DNA of 43,256 bases, taken from positions 1 through 43,256 of the forward strand of contig NKIT01000014.1 of NCBI GenBank assembly GCA_002256185.1, written 5' to 3'. Origin of the DNA: Rhodobacteraceae bacterium PARR1 (GTDB taxonomy: Bacteria > Pseudomonadota > Alphaproteobacteria > Rhodobacterales > Rhodobacteraceae). Numbering within the stretch: position 1 is the first letter of the stretch; each line of letters opens with the position of its first letter. The translations under genes were made by a program, and so were the position numbers. This document shows, piece by piece, positions 21,988 to 29,962 of this stretch. The notes beneath the pieces were generated by a model. That model had not been told where the DNA came from and made no database searches. It saw nothing but the letters and a program-made list of their open reading frames with translations.

Positions 21988-23658
21988 TCACGGTTGTTCG
22001 GCGCCATCAGGTGCAGCGCGGCGAAGGGCCGGGATTGGCAAGTCGAACCGAACGCGGTTCAGCGCTTCCGCCATTAGGATTACCGGCGTCGCCTGGATGT
22101 AGACGGATGCAACTTCTTGCGGCGCGTGACCAGAGATCATCTTCGATATCTCACGCGGGACGCCACAGCGGGCGAGTTCGGTCTGGAGGGTGTGCCGGAA
22201 GCTATAGAATACCTTCTGCTTGCTCTTGATGCATAACGAGACGAGGTAGCCGTTGTTGAACCAGTCATTGACCTTGTCCGGTCGCGCGGCCCATTCGGGG
22301 AACAGCAGTTCTTGGCCCTTTTGCTTCAGGCTCGTAACGTGATCGAGAAATCCGAGCTTCACGAGGTCGTCGTGGATCGGGACCAGACGCTTGCTTCGTT
22401 GGTTCTTCGAGGCCTCGGCCAGATCGAAGACCGGGACACCCTGTTCGCTGTAGATGTTCGTCAGTGTCATCCGTGCCATCTCGGACGAATTGCGCACACC
22501 GGTGAACAGCATGATCAGGAGCGCCCACTGGTTTAGCTCATAGGTCGACGGGTCGTGAAAGAGATCTGTGCCGAAGATCAGTTTCAGCTCATTTCTCGTG
22601 AAGGGCAGGTATGACGGTTCCTTGTGCACCTTGCTCCCAGTATCGACCTTGATCCCTTGCGCCGGGTTGGTTTCGATGTAGCCGTTGTTCGAGGCCCACT
22701 GCAGGATGCTCGACAGGTGCGACAGCCACTTCATGTTGATTGTCTTCGGTGCCAGCGTGGCGAAGGGTTCAGCCAGCTTCTTGTTCGCCTTGATCGCCTG
22801 GGGCAGCGTCAGGCCGGAAAAGCGCATCGTGTAGCGGTTCGGGGTCTCAAGCAGCGTCTGCTTGTATGCGATGACTTGCTTCTTGGTGATCGACTGCACG
22901 GCGGTCTCGCCGCCCATGAACTCATTGAACATGCGGGTTGCGTTGCGGTGCTCCTCCATCGTCTTGGCAGCCAGCGTGCTACCCCCTGCGGTCCGTTCCG
23001 CGTGAAACGCCTTCAAAGCATCGGTCAACGTCATTCCGATGGTCTTCGGTGCGCTGGCCGCTGGCATGGTCTTCGGGATCGGGTCCGGTTCGGTCAGCAG
23101 CGGATGAGACGGTGACGTAAGCTTGACCTTCCCCGCGTCACGCTCTTCGAAGGCCTCCAAGGCCTGGAGCTGGATCTCGGCGAGGGTGCGAAGAAGCGTC
23201 GGACGGTCGACCTGTGGCGCACGACCGTTGCGCTTCAGATCATTTGCAGCATGCCCGATCAGTGCCTCTGCCTCCTCGCTGTCCAACTGCCCAGCGACCA
23301 GAAGACGTAACTTGGTCGCATAGAAAGTCCTGCTGAAGGCCAAGGGTTCAGTGTAGATCGGATCGAGGATCGTCGCACGCGCGCGGTCGTCGAGTTCAAG
23401 TGCCAACCGATAGTGTTCTTTTGCCGCGCTCGACAGCGTCGGTTTGCTGGCCTCGCCCAGCGACTCCCAGACCTCGCGCGCTTCGTCGAGCTTCGCATGA
23501 AATGCGTTGATGATCGCGACGGCCTTCTTCTCGCGCGACTTCGTGTCGCTGGGGAGACCGATTTCGACCAACTCACGCTGCCCGATGATCGCCCGTAACT
23601 CCTCCGGAACGATCATCCGGACGACCCACCGACCACGCACGTTCTGAACGTATTTCAT
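21988..23658 (-). CDS. int: Tyrosine recombinase / integrase (556 aa)
   Basis: Residues 210-320 form the core-binding SAM-like domain (TLTDALKAFHAERTAGGS ... EHRNATRMFNEFM); the catalytic domain spans about 350-535. Catalytic positions: Arg389 in LFTGVRNSSEM, Lys near 423 in KNQRSKRLVPIH, Arg488 in YSFRHT, His511 in SGHAP and nucleophile Tyr520 in SVYIQ. The first residue of the usual HxxR box is Tyr485 instead of His. The N-terminal 200 residues are long, like integrases of genomic islands in alphaproteobacteria. The start at 23658 has an AGGGGTGAG ribosome site; the longer frame to 24042 runs through ffs. It sits beside the right attachment site, as expected for an integrase cutting there. 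Confidence 0.93.
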   Translation of the reverse strand: MKYVQNVRGRWVVRMIVPEELRAIIGQRELVEIGLPSDTKSREKKAVAIINAFHAKLDEAREVWESLGEASKPTLSSAAKEHYRLALELDDRARATILDPIYTEPLAFSRTFYATKLRLLVAGQLDSEEAEALIGHAANDLKRNGRAPQVDRPTLLRTLAEIQLQALEAFEERDAGKVKLTSPSHPLLTEPDPIPKTMPAASAPKTIGMTLTDALKAFHAERTAGGSTLAAKTMEEHRNATRMFNEFMGGETAVQSITKKQVIAYKQTLLETPNRYTMRFSGLTLPQAIKANKKLAEPFATLAPKTINMKWLSHLSSILQWASNNGYIETNPAQGIKVDTGSKVHKEPSYLPFTRNELKLIFGTDLFHDPSTYELNQWALLIMLFTGVRNSSEMARMTLTNIYSEQGVPVFDLAEASKNQRSKRLVPIHDDLVKLGFLDHVTSLKQKGQELLFPEWAARPDKVNDWFNNGYLVSLCIKSKQKVFYSFRHTLQTELARCGVPREISKMISGHAPQEVASVYIQATPVILMAEALNRVRFDLPIPALRRAAPDGAEQP

Positions 23659-23679
23659 ACTCACCCCTGAACACCATTT

Positions 23680-23709
23680 GTAGCACCTTTTGTAGCAGGA
23701 TAAGTAGCA
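23680..23709 (+). promoter_or_regulatory. Right-end integrase arm-type repeats
   Basis: GTAGCA occurs at 23680-23685, 23692-23697 and 23704-23709, exactly 12 bases apart, between the integrase start and the attachment core. The best contexts read TTTTGTAGCAG, as at the left end. They may also lie in the integrase promoter, allowing Int to control its own gene. Confidence 0.65.
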
Positions 23710-23712
23710 AAG

Positions 23713-23730
23713 CCCCTTCAGATGAAGGGG
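23713..23730. terminator. Hairpin between integrase and ffs
   Basis: CCCCTTC-AGAT-GAAGGGG forms a 7-bp stem. On the minus strand, the direction of ffs transcription, a CCTTTTTTTG tract (around 23737-23745) precedes it, so ffs RNA may end at the T-tract and the hairpin may protect the integrase gene from read-through. Confidence 0.5.
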
Positions 23731-23763
23731 TTTCAACAAAAAAAGGTGTCTGAAGGGGGAAAA

Positions 23764-23778
23764 GGTGAGAGGCTGGAC
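23764..23778. repeat. Right attachment site (attR core) = 3' end of ffs
   Basis: GGTGAGAGGCTGGAC; on the minus strand GTCCAGCCTCTCACC, the closing strand of the SRP RNA stem. Identical to 11055-11069. The integrase gene begins 105 bases away. Confidence 0.85.
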
Positions 23779-23862
23779 AACGACCCAAGCGGGGCTCGTT
23801 ACGGCTGCTTCCTTCCGGACCTGACCGGGTTGGCGAGGCGCTCGCCCGCGCCAACCTCTCGG
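23764..23862 (-). ncRNA. ffs: Signal recognition particle RNA (4.5S, small bacterial type)
   Basis: The minus strand carries the conserved domain IV core GGTCAGGTCCGGAAGGAAGC followed by AGCC, which binds Ffh with its GGAA tetraloop. The ends pair: GAGAGGTTGG at the 5' side with CCAGCCTCTC at the 3' side, ten pairs including one G-U. This gives an RNA of about 99 nt. With Ffh and FtsY it delivers membrane proteins to SecYEG. The gene remains intact because the integrated element restores its 3' end. Exact ends are estimated to within a few bases. Confidence 0.95.
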
Positions 23863-23915
23863 GGGTCGATATAGGGGGGCGGGGGCGGATTCGCAAGTGG
23901 ATAGCGTGGCGTGGT

Positions 23916-23935
23916 CACAGGGCCTTTGGCCTGTG
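23916..23935. terminator. Hairpin after the HAD gene
   Basis: CACAGGGCC-TTT-GGCCTGTG forms a stem with one bulged base, directly after the HAD stop (23937-23939). It lies between the HAD gene and the ffs promoter region. No long T-run is present, so efficiency is uncertain. Confidence 0.5.
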
Positions 23936-23936
23936 G

Positions 23937-24563
23937 TCAGAGCAACCCGGCCAGACGTGCGCCGGTCCACAAGTCGGCGGCCAGATGGCGGGCGAAACGG
24001 CCATCGGTGCGCTGCACGTCGGGCACCTGCACCACGACACATCCGGCGCGATGGGCGGCTTCGGCCCCCACGTCGCTGTCTTCAAACACCAGACAGCGGG
24101 CGGGATCGACGCCCAACCGCTCGGCCGCCAGAAGATAGGGGTCGGGCGCGGGTTTGGCGGCGGTGACATCGTCAAAGGTGATGATGGTGCGGAAATGCGG
24201 GGTCAGTCCGGCGCGGTCCAGCTTCCAATGCGCGCCTGTGCGCCCGGTGGAGGTGACCAGCGCCATCGGCTGGCGGATCGCGCGCAGCAGGTCATGCGCG
24301 CCGGATTTCATCGGAACGCCAGCCTCAAGCCCCGCTTGAAAGCCGCGTTTCCATGCGGCGGAAAAGCCCGCCTCATCCAATCCGGGATAGGCGGCGCGGA
24401 TGATTTCAACGCCTGCGGGTTCGGCCTTGCCCACCAGTTGGTGCATGAAACTTTCGTCCACCGCATGGCCGAATTCGGCAAAGGCCTGCACGCCCGCCGT
24501 CATGGCGACGCTTTCGGTGTCGATCAGGGTGCCGTCGAGATCGAAGAATACCGCGTCGAACAT
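23937..24563 (-). CDS. HAD-superfamily hydrolase, subfamily IA (208 aa)
   Basis: The four HAD motifs are visible: DLDGT (residues 8-12, nucleophile Asp8 and acid Asp10), VTSTGR in motif II, K in TAAKPAPDP for motif III, and EDSDVGAEAA in motif IV. The cap (about 15-90) is helical, like beta-phosphoglucomutase and phosphoglycolate phosphatase relatives. The substrate is not clear; sugar phosphates are likely. The next gene upstream starts 50 bases away. Confidence 0.88.
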   Translation of the reverse strand: MFDAVFFDLDGTLIDTESVAMTAGVQAFAEFGHAVDESFMHQLVGKAEPAGVEIIRAAYPGLDEAGFSAAWKRGFQAGLEAGVPMKSGAHDLLRAIRQPMALVTSTGRTGAHWKLDRAGLTPHFRTIITFDDVTAAKPAPDPYLLAAERLGVDPARCLVFEDSDVGAEAAHRAGCVVVQVPDVQRTDGRFARHLAADLWTGARLAGLL

Positions 24564-24612
24564 GTCGCCCCGTTCTTGTTTGCGTGGGATGGATGGGCCA
24601 GCCCTTAGCGCA

Positions 24613-26508
24613 TCACAGCCGCAGGCGAAAGCGCAGGAATCCGTCGGGCGTCAGGTCCAGCGGTTCTGGGGCGGATGGGGATAACAGGTGGTCCCGTGCT
24701 GCGGGCGACGACAGAAAGGTGACAGAGGTGCCGGGCATCGGCGCAAAGCCCCAACCGCTGGCGGCGGGGGGCAGGCGTGATCCGCGGTCGCGCAGGTGCT
24801 GGACCACCACATCGCGGACGGGGATGCCGTCATCCAGCACCAGATTGCCGCGTTCCGTCCCCGCAAAGCCCGATCCGCCGTTGGAGCGGTAGCAGTTCGT
24901 CGCCACGATGAAGGATTGCGCCGGGTTCAGCGGTGCGCCGCGCCATGTCAGATGGGTGATGCGCTGTGCGTCGGGCGCGATCAGCCTGCCGCGCGTGTCA
25001 AAGCGTGAGGGTTGCGACAGGTCGATGCGGAATTCCAGACCATGGATCAGGTCGAAGTTGAAGGCGGGAAAGTCGGGGTTGATCAGCGGTTGATCCACCA
25101 CGCCGGGGGTGATGCGGTGGAACAGACCCGCCGCGCGTTCCAGCCATTGCGCGATCTCTGCCCCGGTCAGGCGCAGGGCGGTCAGGGTGTTGGGATGGGG
25201 ATAAAGGTCCAGCACATGGCGCAGCAGCAGATCACCCGGCGGGATGTTCACATAAAACCCCGGCCCGCCGCGCCCCCCGGCCTTGAACGGGGCCACTGCG
25301 GACAGGACGGGCAGATGGCCCATCGGGCTGTCGCGCAGCGCTTCGGCCACATGGCGGCCTTGGGCGAGGGCGAGAAGGCGCAGCGCATCACTGGGGGCGA
25401 TCAGGGCGAAATGGGTGGTCATTGGCTGATCCACCCGCCCCAAGCGCGTGCGCACCCAATCCAGCGTGCGGAGATGGGCGGCCAGAACCGGCGGCGCGGG
25501 ATCGGGGGCGATGGCGGCGGCGGGGCGGGTTTCGACGCGGTGGGACAGCACACGCCACGCCGCCGTGTCGCCGCGTTCCAGCAGCAGGTCGATCACGCCC
25601 AACCGTGCGCCATAGGCCCCGGCCATGACGGCGGGCTTGCCTGCAAGGGTGCCACGTCGCGGGTCGACGCCGTCCTGATCCGGCTGGCCGGGTTGGGGAA
25701 AGATCAGATGCGTGTGGCCCATCACCACGGCATCCACCCCCGGCAGGGCGGCGAGGGCGAGGGCGGCGTTTTCCATCCCCGGTTCGGGGATGCTGGAACC
25801 GATGCCGGAATGGGCCAGCACCACCACAATGTCCGCCCCTTCGGCCCGCAGGCGCGGCAGGGTGCGGCGGGCGGCGGTCAGGATGTCTTCAATCTTCACG
25901 CGGCCTTCAAGGTGGCCGCGTTCCCAGAGGGCGGTCTGGGGCGGCAGAAAGCCGGTCACGCCGATGCGCAGACGGTGGCGTTGGCCGGATTCATCGGTCA
26001 GCACCCGGTCAAGCATGGCCCAGGGTGCGACAAGGCTCAGCGCTTCGGGGCGGTGGTCGGACAGGTTGCGCGGGGGGGCGGCGATGGCATTGGCGCAGAC
26101 CACGGGATAGCCCGCGTCATCCACGGCGCGGATCAGATGCGGCAGGCCGTGGCTGAAATCATGGTTGCCCAGCGTGCCTGCGTCATAGCCGAGTGCATTC
26201 ATCGCATGCACCACGGGGTTGACCGGGCTTTGCCCTGCCGCGCCTTCTGTTGCCGCGAGATCGCCAAGCGCGCTGCCTTGCAGGAAATCGCCATTGTCCA
26301 ACAGCAGGGAATTGGGAAATTCGGCCCGTGCAGCGGCAATCACCGTGGACAGCGCGGCAATCCCGGTGCCCGGAGCGGGTCGGTCGGAGGCATAGTCCCA
26401 CGGCAGGACTTGGGCGTGCAGGTCGGTGGTGGACAGGATACGCAGGCGAAGCAGGGCAGAGGCCCCCGAGCGGGCCGCGCCGTGTTGATCCAAAGCACGT
26501 TCCGGCAT
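24613..26508 (-). CDS. CpdB-like 2',3'-cyclic phosphodiesterase / 3'-nucleotidase (631 aa)
   Basis: The metallophosphoesterase half (about residues 22-330) has RILSTTDLHAQVLPW, LLLDNGDFLQGS, GTLGNHDFSHG and VVMGHTHLIFP, the two-metal ligands of the 5'-nucleotidase family. The C-terminal substrate-binding half includes KAGGRGGPGFYVNIPPGDLLLRHVLDLYPHPN and YRSNGGSGF. This matches CpdB, which in enterobacteria is periplasmic and degrades extracellular nucleotides. The visible N-terminus (MPERALDQHGAARSGASALL) has no signal peptide, so the protein may be cytoplasmic here or the start is mis-set. The start at 26508 has an AAAGG ribosome site. The gene is divergent from nudC. Confidence 0.88.
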   Translation of the reverse strand: MPERALDQHGAARSGASALLRLRILSTTDLHAQVLPWDYASDRPAPGTGIAALSTVIAAARAEFPNSLLLDNGDFLQGSALGDLAATEGAAGQSPVNPVVHAMNALGYDAGTLGNHDFSHGLPHLIRAVDDAGYPVVCANAIAAPPRNLSDHRPEALSLVAPWAMLDRVLTDESGQRHRLRIGVTGFLPPQTALWERGHLEGRVKIEDILTAARRTLPRLRAEGADIVVVLAHSGIGSSIPEPGMENAALALAALPGVDAVVMGHTHLIFPQPGQPDQDGVDPRRGTLAGKPAVMAGAYGARLGVIDLLLERGDTAAWRVLSHRVETRPAAAIAPDPAPPVLAAHLRTLDWVRTRLGRVDQPMTTHFALIAPSDALRLLALAQGRHVAEALRDSPMGHLPVLSAVAPFKAGGRGGPGFYVNIPPGDLLLRHVLDLYPHPNTLTALRLTGAEIAQWLERAAGLFHRITPGVVDQPLINPDFPAFNFDLIHGLEFRIDLSQPSRFDTRGRLIAPDAQRITHLTWRGAPLNPAQSFIVATNCYRSNGGSGFAGTERGNLVLDDGIPVRDVVVQHLRDRGSRLPPAASGWGFAPMPGTSVTFLSSPAARDHLLSPSAPEPLDLTPDGFLRFRLRL

Positions 26509-26737
26509 TCACCAACCTTTTTTCGGGGCCGATGTCCGCAGGGTGCCAAGCGGTCCTTGCGTTTGCCTGACGTTGGGCATGGGGTCTCGGCCCCCTTTGG
26601 CTTTGGCTATCAGGTCGCACCATGCCTTGCAACCTGTGCTTGCATCGCGCCGCCATGGGGCTTTGCAGCGCTGCCGCGACATGTCACAAGGTCGCCGTCC
26701 GGGGCAGGGGCCTTGGCGCAGCAGGGGGCAGCGGGTC

Positions 26738-27697
26738 ATGCGTATCGCCGAGACGGTCACTTTTGGCGGGTCTGGTCTGGACCGGGCAGCGCAGGTGCGC
26801 GGCGATGCGGCGGCCTTGGCGGGCTTTTTGGCGGCGGGGCAAGTGTTGCCCTTGTGGCAGGGCAAGCCCTTGATGCGCGGCAGCGATGATCTGGGCTGGC
26901 TGGCGGCGGGGCATCCGGTCTTGGCCGATGCCGTGGCCGCGCCGGTGTTTCTGGGCCTCGATGACGGCGGGGTGGGTCTTTTCACGCAAGACATCTCGAA
27001 CTGGCAACCCGGCGCGGGGGTCGAGCCGGTGCAGCCCGGTTTTCTGGACCCCACGGCGCAGCGGCATCCTGCGCTGTCCGACGACTTCAGCTTTCAGGAA
27101 CTGCGCGCGGTGATGGCGGCGCTGACGCCACGCGCGGCAGAACTGGCGGCCACGGCGCGGGCGATCACAGGCTGGCACCGCAGCCACGGGTTTTGCGCGG
27201 CTTGCGGGGCGGCCAGTGTGGTGGCCAAGGCCGGATGGCAGCGCGATTGTGCGGCCTGCGGCACCTCGCACTTCCCGCGCACCGATCCGGTGGTGATCAT
27301 GCTGATCACGCGGGGCAATCGGGTGCTGTTGGGGCGCAACGCGGCATGGCCGCAGGGGATGTATTCGCTGCTCGCCGGTTTCATCGAACCCGGTGAGACG
27401 ATGGAGGCCGCCGTCCGCCGCGAGGTGTTCGAAGAGGCGGGCATCCGCGTCGGGCCGGTGCGCTATCTGGCCAGCCAGCCATGGCCGTTCCCGGCGTCCT
27501 TGATGTTTGGCTGCGCGGGTGAGGCGCTGGATGACACCATCACGATTGACCCCGAGGAAATCGAGGATGCCCGCTGGATCAGCCGCGAAGAGATGCTGAC
27601 CGTGTCGGCGGGTCTGCACCCAGAGATAAAACCTGCCCGCAAAGGGGCGATTGCGCATTTCCTGATTGCCAATTGGCTTGCCGACAGGCTGGAATGA
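26738..27697 (+). CDS. nudC: NAD+ diphosphatase / RNA deNADding Nudix hydrolase
   Basis: A zinc ribbon uses Cys153, Cys156, Cys171 and Cys174. The Nudix box is GFIEPGETMEAAVRREVFEEAGI (214-236), and SQPWPFPASLMFG (246-258) is the array that marks NADH pyrophosphatases. It splits NAD(H) into NMN(H) and AMP and can remove NAD caps from RNA. Length (319 aa) is normal. The start at 26738 gives the usual N-terminus; the frame continues upstream without a ribosome site. Confidence 0.93.
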   Translation: MRIAETVTFGGSGLDRAAQVRGDAAALAGFLAAGQVLPLWQGKPLMRGSDDLGWLAAGHPVLADAVAAPVFLGLDDGGVGLFTQDISNWQPGAGVEPVQPGFLDPTAQRHPALSDDFSFQELRAVMAALTPRAAELAATARAITGWHRSHGFCAACGAASVVAKAGWQRDCAACGTSHFPRTDPVVIMLITRGNRVLLGRNAAWPQGMYSLLAGFIEPGETMEAAVRREVFEEAGIRVGPVRYLASQPWPFPASLMFGCAGEALDDTITIDPEEIEDARWISREEMLTVSAGLHPEIKPARKGAIAHFLIANWLADRLE

Positions 27698-27755
27698 CCC
27701 CAGATAAAAGCGTAAAGCAAAAAGTCGGATCGGTAGTCGTGTTGAAGGCAGGCAT

Positions 27756-28229
27756 ATGAAACTCAGCGGCAGGACCGATGTTCAGGCCCCCGTGGAATTC
27801 GTCTTCGATGCGATTTCCGATTTTGATTTCTGGGAACGTGCCGCGCTGCGGCGCGGGGCAGAGGTCACGCGCACGGACAAGCTGCGCCAACCCGCCCCCG
27901 GCATGAGCTGGATGATCCGCTTTGGCTGGCGCGGGCGTGAACGGCAGATGCATGTCGTGCTGAAACAGATGGACCGCCCCCACGCATTGGTCGTTGATGG
28001 CGACAGCCCATCCGTCGAAGGCGGGGCCGTGCTTGAATTGGTGGCGCTGTCGGCGACGCGGGTGCGAATCCTTGTGCAGACCACGATCAAGCCGCGCACC
28101 CTTGCGGCACGGCTGTTCGTGCAGTCGATGCGGCTGGCACGCGGCAAGGTCGCGGCGCGCTATGACAAGAAGCTGCGCCAGATGGCCACGATCATCGAGC
28201 AGCGCTACGAAGACTCGCGCCGCGGCTAA
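27756..28229 (+). CDS. SRPBCC-fold protein (157 aa)
   Basis: The opening MKLSGRTDVQAPVEFVFDAISDFDFWERAA is the typical first strand and helix of the START/polyketide-cyclase-like fold, and the C-terminal long helix (ARLFVQSMRLARGKVAARYDKKLRQMATIIEQRY) closes the hydrophobic pocket. Such proteins bind lipids or other hydrophobic ligands; the ligand is not evident. It lies 58 bases after nudC and converges with pheA, with 3 bases between the stop codons. Confidence 0.8.
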   Translation: MKLSGRTDVQAPVEFVFDAISDFDFWERAALRRGAEVTRTDKLRQPAPGMSWMIRFGWRGRERQMHVVLKQMDRPHALVVDGDSPSVEGGAVLELVALSATRVRILVQTTIKPRTLAARLFVQSMRLARGKVAARYDKKLRQMATIIEQRYEDSRRG

Positions 28230-28232
28230 GGC

Positions 28233-29087
28233 TTAGCGGCGGCGGTCCGACGGGTAGACGCCCAGAATGTTCAATTCGGTCGTGAAATAGCGCAGTTCTT
28301 CCAGCGCGCGGGCGACATGCGGGTCTTCGGGGTGGCCTTCGATGTCGGCATAAAACTCGGTCGCCGTGAAGCTGCCGCCCACCATGTAGCTTTCCAGCTT
28401 GGTCATGTTGACGCCATTGGTGGCAAAGCCCCCCAGCGCCTTGTAAAGCGCCGCCGGGATGTTGCGGACGCGGAAGGTAAAGGTGGTGATCATCTCACCC
28501 GCGCCGCGACGGGACTGGTCAGCGTCCCGGCTCATGACCAGAAAGCGGGTGGTGTTGTTCTTGTGGTCTTCGATGTGGCGGGCGACGACGTCCAGCCCGT
28601 AAATCTGCGCTGCCAGTTCGCTGGCCAGTGCGGCGCGGGTCTTGTCCCCGGCCTCGGCCACCTCACGCGCGGCGCGGGCGTTGTCGGTGCTGACGCGGCC
28701 CTTGATTCCATGCGCTTTCAGGAACCCCGCGCATTGCGGCAGGATCACCACATGTCCATGCGCCTCGTGGATGTCGTCAAGCCGGGTGCCGGGGACGCCC
28801 AAAAGATTGACATGCACCCGCACGAAGGCCTCATCCACGATGTGCAGACCGGCCTTGGGCAACAGGCTGTGCACATCCGCCACGCGACCGTAGGTCGAGT
28901 TTTCGACGGCCAACATGCCAAGATCGACCTCACCTGAGCGGGTCATTTCGACAACGTCTTCAAAGGTTTGGCAGGGGACCGCCTCAAACTCCGGGCGGGC
29001 TTGGGCGCAAGCCTGATGCGAATAGGCGCCAAGCTCTCCTTGAAATGCGATCCGCCCGATGGTTTGTCCTGTGGTCCGCCCCGTCAT
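28233..29087 (-). CDS. pheA: Prephenate dehydratase
   Basis: Converts prephenate to phenylpyruvate in phenylalanine synthesis. The catalytic domain (about 10-190) starts IAFQGELGAYSHQA, includes GMLAVENSTYGRVADVHSLL and ends at NNTTRFLVM, the conserved TRF motif. A C-terminal ACT domain (about 200-275, TFTFRVRNIPAALYKALGGFATNGVNMTKLES) should give feedback control by phenylalanine. The family's usual ESRP reads ESYM here. There is no chorismate mutase domain, as usual in alphaproteobacteria. The start at 29087 was preferred over 29129. Divergent from the cytochrome c gene, an arrangement known from Paracoccus and Bradyrhizobium. Confidence 0.93.
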   Translation of the reverse strand: MTGRTTGQTIGRIAFQGELGAYSHQACAQARPEFEAVPCQTFEDVVEMTRSGEVDLGMLAVENSTYGRVADVHSLLPKAGLHIVDEAFVRVHVNLLGVPGTRLDDIHEAHGHVVILPQCAGFLKAHGIKGRVSTDNARAAREVAEAGDKTRAALASELAAQIYGLDVVARHIEDHKNNTTRFLVMSRDADQSRRGAGEMITTFTFRVRNIPAALYKALGGFATNGVNMTKLESYMVGGSFTATEFYADIEGHPEDPHVARALEELRYFTTELNILGVYPSDRRR

Positions 29088-29211
29088 GCTGCGCCCCCGA
29101 ATTCCCGACAAAATGCCCCTGCGGGGCAATCGGTCGCGCTACTACACCTTGAAACAGGTGGGGGGAAGCAGATAGATACCGCGCCAAAGGACGGCCAAAG
29201 GAAGGCGCGAC

Positions 29212-29736
29212 ATGTTCGACACGATGACCATGACCAAGACGATGGGGGCGGTCTGCGGCTCGCTTCTGGTGTTCATGCTGGGCGGCTGGGTGGCAAGCTC
29301 GCTCTATCACGTCGGGGCGGAAGGCCACGGCGAAGAAGGTGAACTGACGCAGGCCTATTCCATCGACACCGGCGCGGAAGAAGCCCCCGCCGCTGCCGAA
29401 GAAGGCCCGGATTTCGCAACCGTTCTGGCATCGGCTGATGTGGGCGCAGGCGAAAAGGTGTTCGCCAAGTGCAAATCCTGCCACCATCTGGATGGCAAGG
29501 ATGCGACCGGCCCGCACCTGAACGGTGTGGTTGACCGTCAAAAAGGCTCTGCCGCAGGCTATGCCTATTCCGAAGCGCTGGCCGCCATGTCCGCAGACGC
29601 CTGGACTCCGGAAAACCTGAACGGTTTCCTGACCAGCCCGAAGAACTACATGCCCGGCACCAAGATGTCCTTCGCCGGTCTGCCCAAGGTCGAAGACCGC
29701 GCCAATGTGATCGCCTATCTGGCGACCGTGAAATAA
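29212..29736 (+). CDS. cycM: Membrane-anchored c-type cytochrome (CycM / cy type, 174 aa)
   Basis: An uncleaved N-terminal anchor (about residues 11-33, [21 protein letters not shown]) is followed by an acidic Ala/Glu linker (about 37-66) and one class I cytochrome c domain. The haem site is C87-K-S-C90-H91, with Met152 in GTKMSF as the sixth ligand. Such cytochromes carry electrons from the bc1 complex to oxidases (aa3 or cbb3) while tethered to the membrane. A strong AAGGAAGG ribosome site precedes it, and a terminator follows. Confidence 0.92.
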   Translation: MFDTMTMTKTMGAVCGSLLVFMLGGWVASSLYHVGAEGHGEEGELTQAYSIDTGAEEAPAAAEEGPDFATVLASADVGAGEKVFAKCKSCHHLDGKDATGPHLNGVVDRQKGSAAGYAYSEALAAMSADAWTPENLNGFLTSPKNYMPGTKMSFAGLPKVEDRANVIAYLATVK

Positions 29737-29760
29737 GCGGCAGCGGCAGATTTTTACGGA

Positions 29761-29787
29761 CGCCCGGCCCGCAAGGCCGGGCGTTTT
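29761..29787 (+). terminator. Rho-independent terminator after the cytochrome gene
   Basis: CGCCCGGCC-CGCAA-GGCCGGGCG-TTTT: a perfect 9-bp GC stem, 5-base loop and T-run, 24 bases after the stop codon. Confidence 0.9.
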
Positions 29788-29962
29788 GCATTTGCGGCAG
29801 GGTTTCACGCAATCGCAACTTGCCCTTGCCGGTGCGGCGGCTAGCATGTGCGTTCAGGCGATGGCGGTGCGGGGCGAACCGCGCCCGAAGCGACGGGGGA
29901 AGAGTGGCATGGCACGACAGGGTAACGCTTTGCGGCGCGGGGCTGTGGCAGGGGTGCAGGAT

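Larger units (their letters stand above)
11055..23778. mobile_element. 12.7-kb integrated element inserted at the 3' end of ffs
   Basis: Bounded by 15-bp direct repeats GGTGAGAGGCTGGAC, one of which is the 3' end of the SRP RNA gene. It contains a tyrosine integrase next to the ffs end, phased GTAGCA repeats inside both ends, a Rep_trans-like protein, an iteron array, an HNH nuclease, an XRE regulator, a type IIL restriction-methylase and several unknown genes. There are no phage structural genes and no conjugation genes, so it resembles a phage satellite or a non-conjugative integrative element rather than a prophage or ICE. Nearly all genes read leftward, away from the integrase end. Confidence 0.85.

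Noticed and set aside
11055-23778. Prophage or conjugative element
   Set aside because: No capsid, tail, portal, terminase, relaxase or type IV secretion genes are visible.
23659-24042. N-terminal extension of the integrase frame
   Set aside because: Runs through the SRP RNA gene and the HAD 3' end; ATG 23658 has a good ribosome site.
25012-26889. 625-codon open frame on the plus strand
   Set aside because: It is antisense to the CpdB-like gene, rich in Gly/His/Arg/Gln and without domain motifs; a GC-rich third-position shadow.
29114-29128. TGCCCC-TGC-GGGGCA hairpin as a terminator or riboswitch upstream of pheA
   Set aside because: Short stem in the divergent pheA/cytochrome promoter region without T-run or leader-peptide features.
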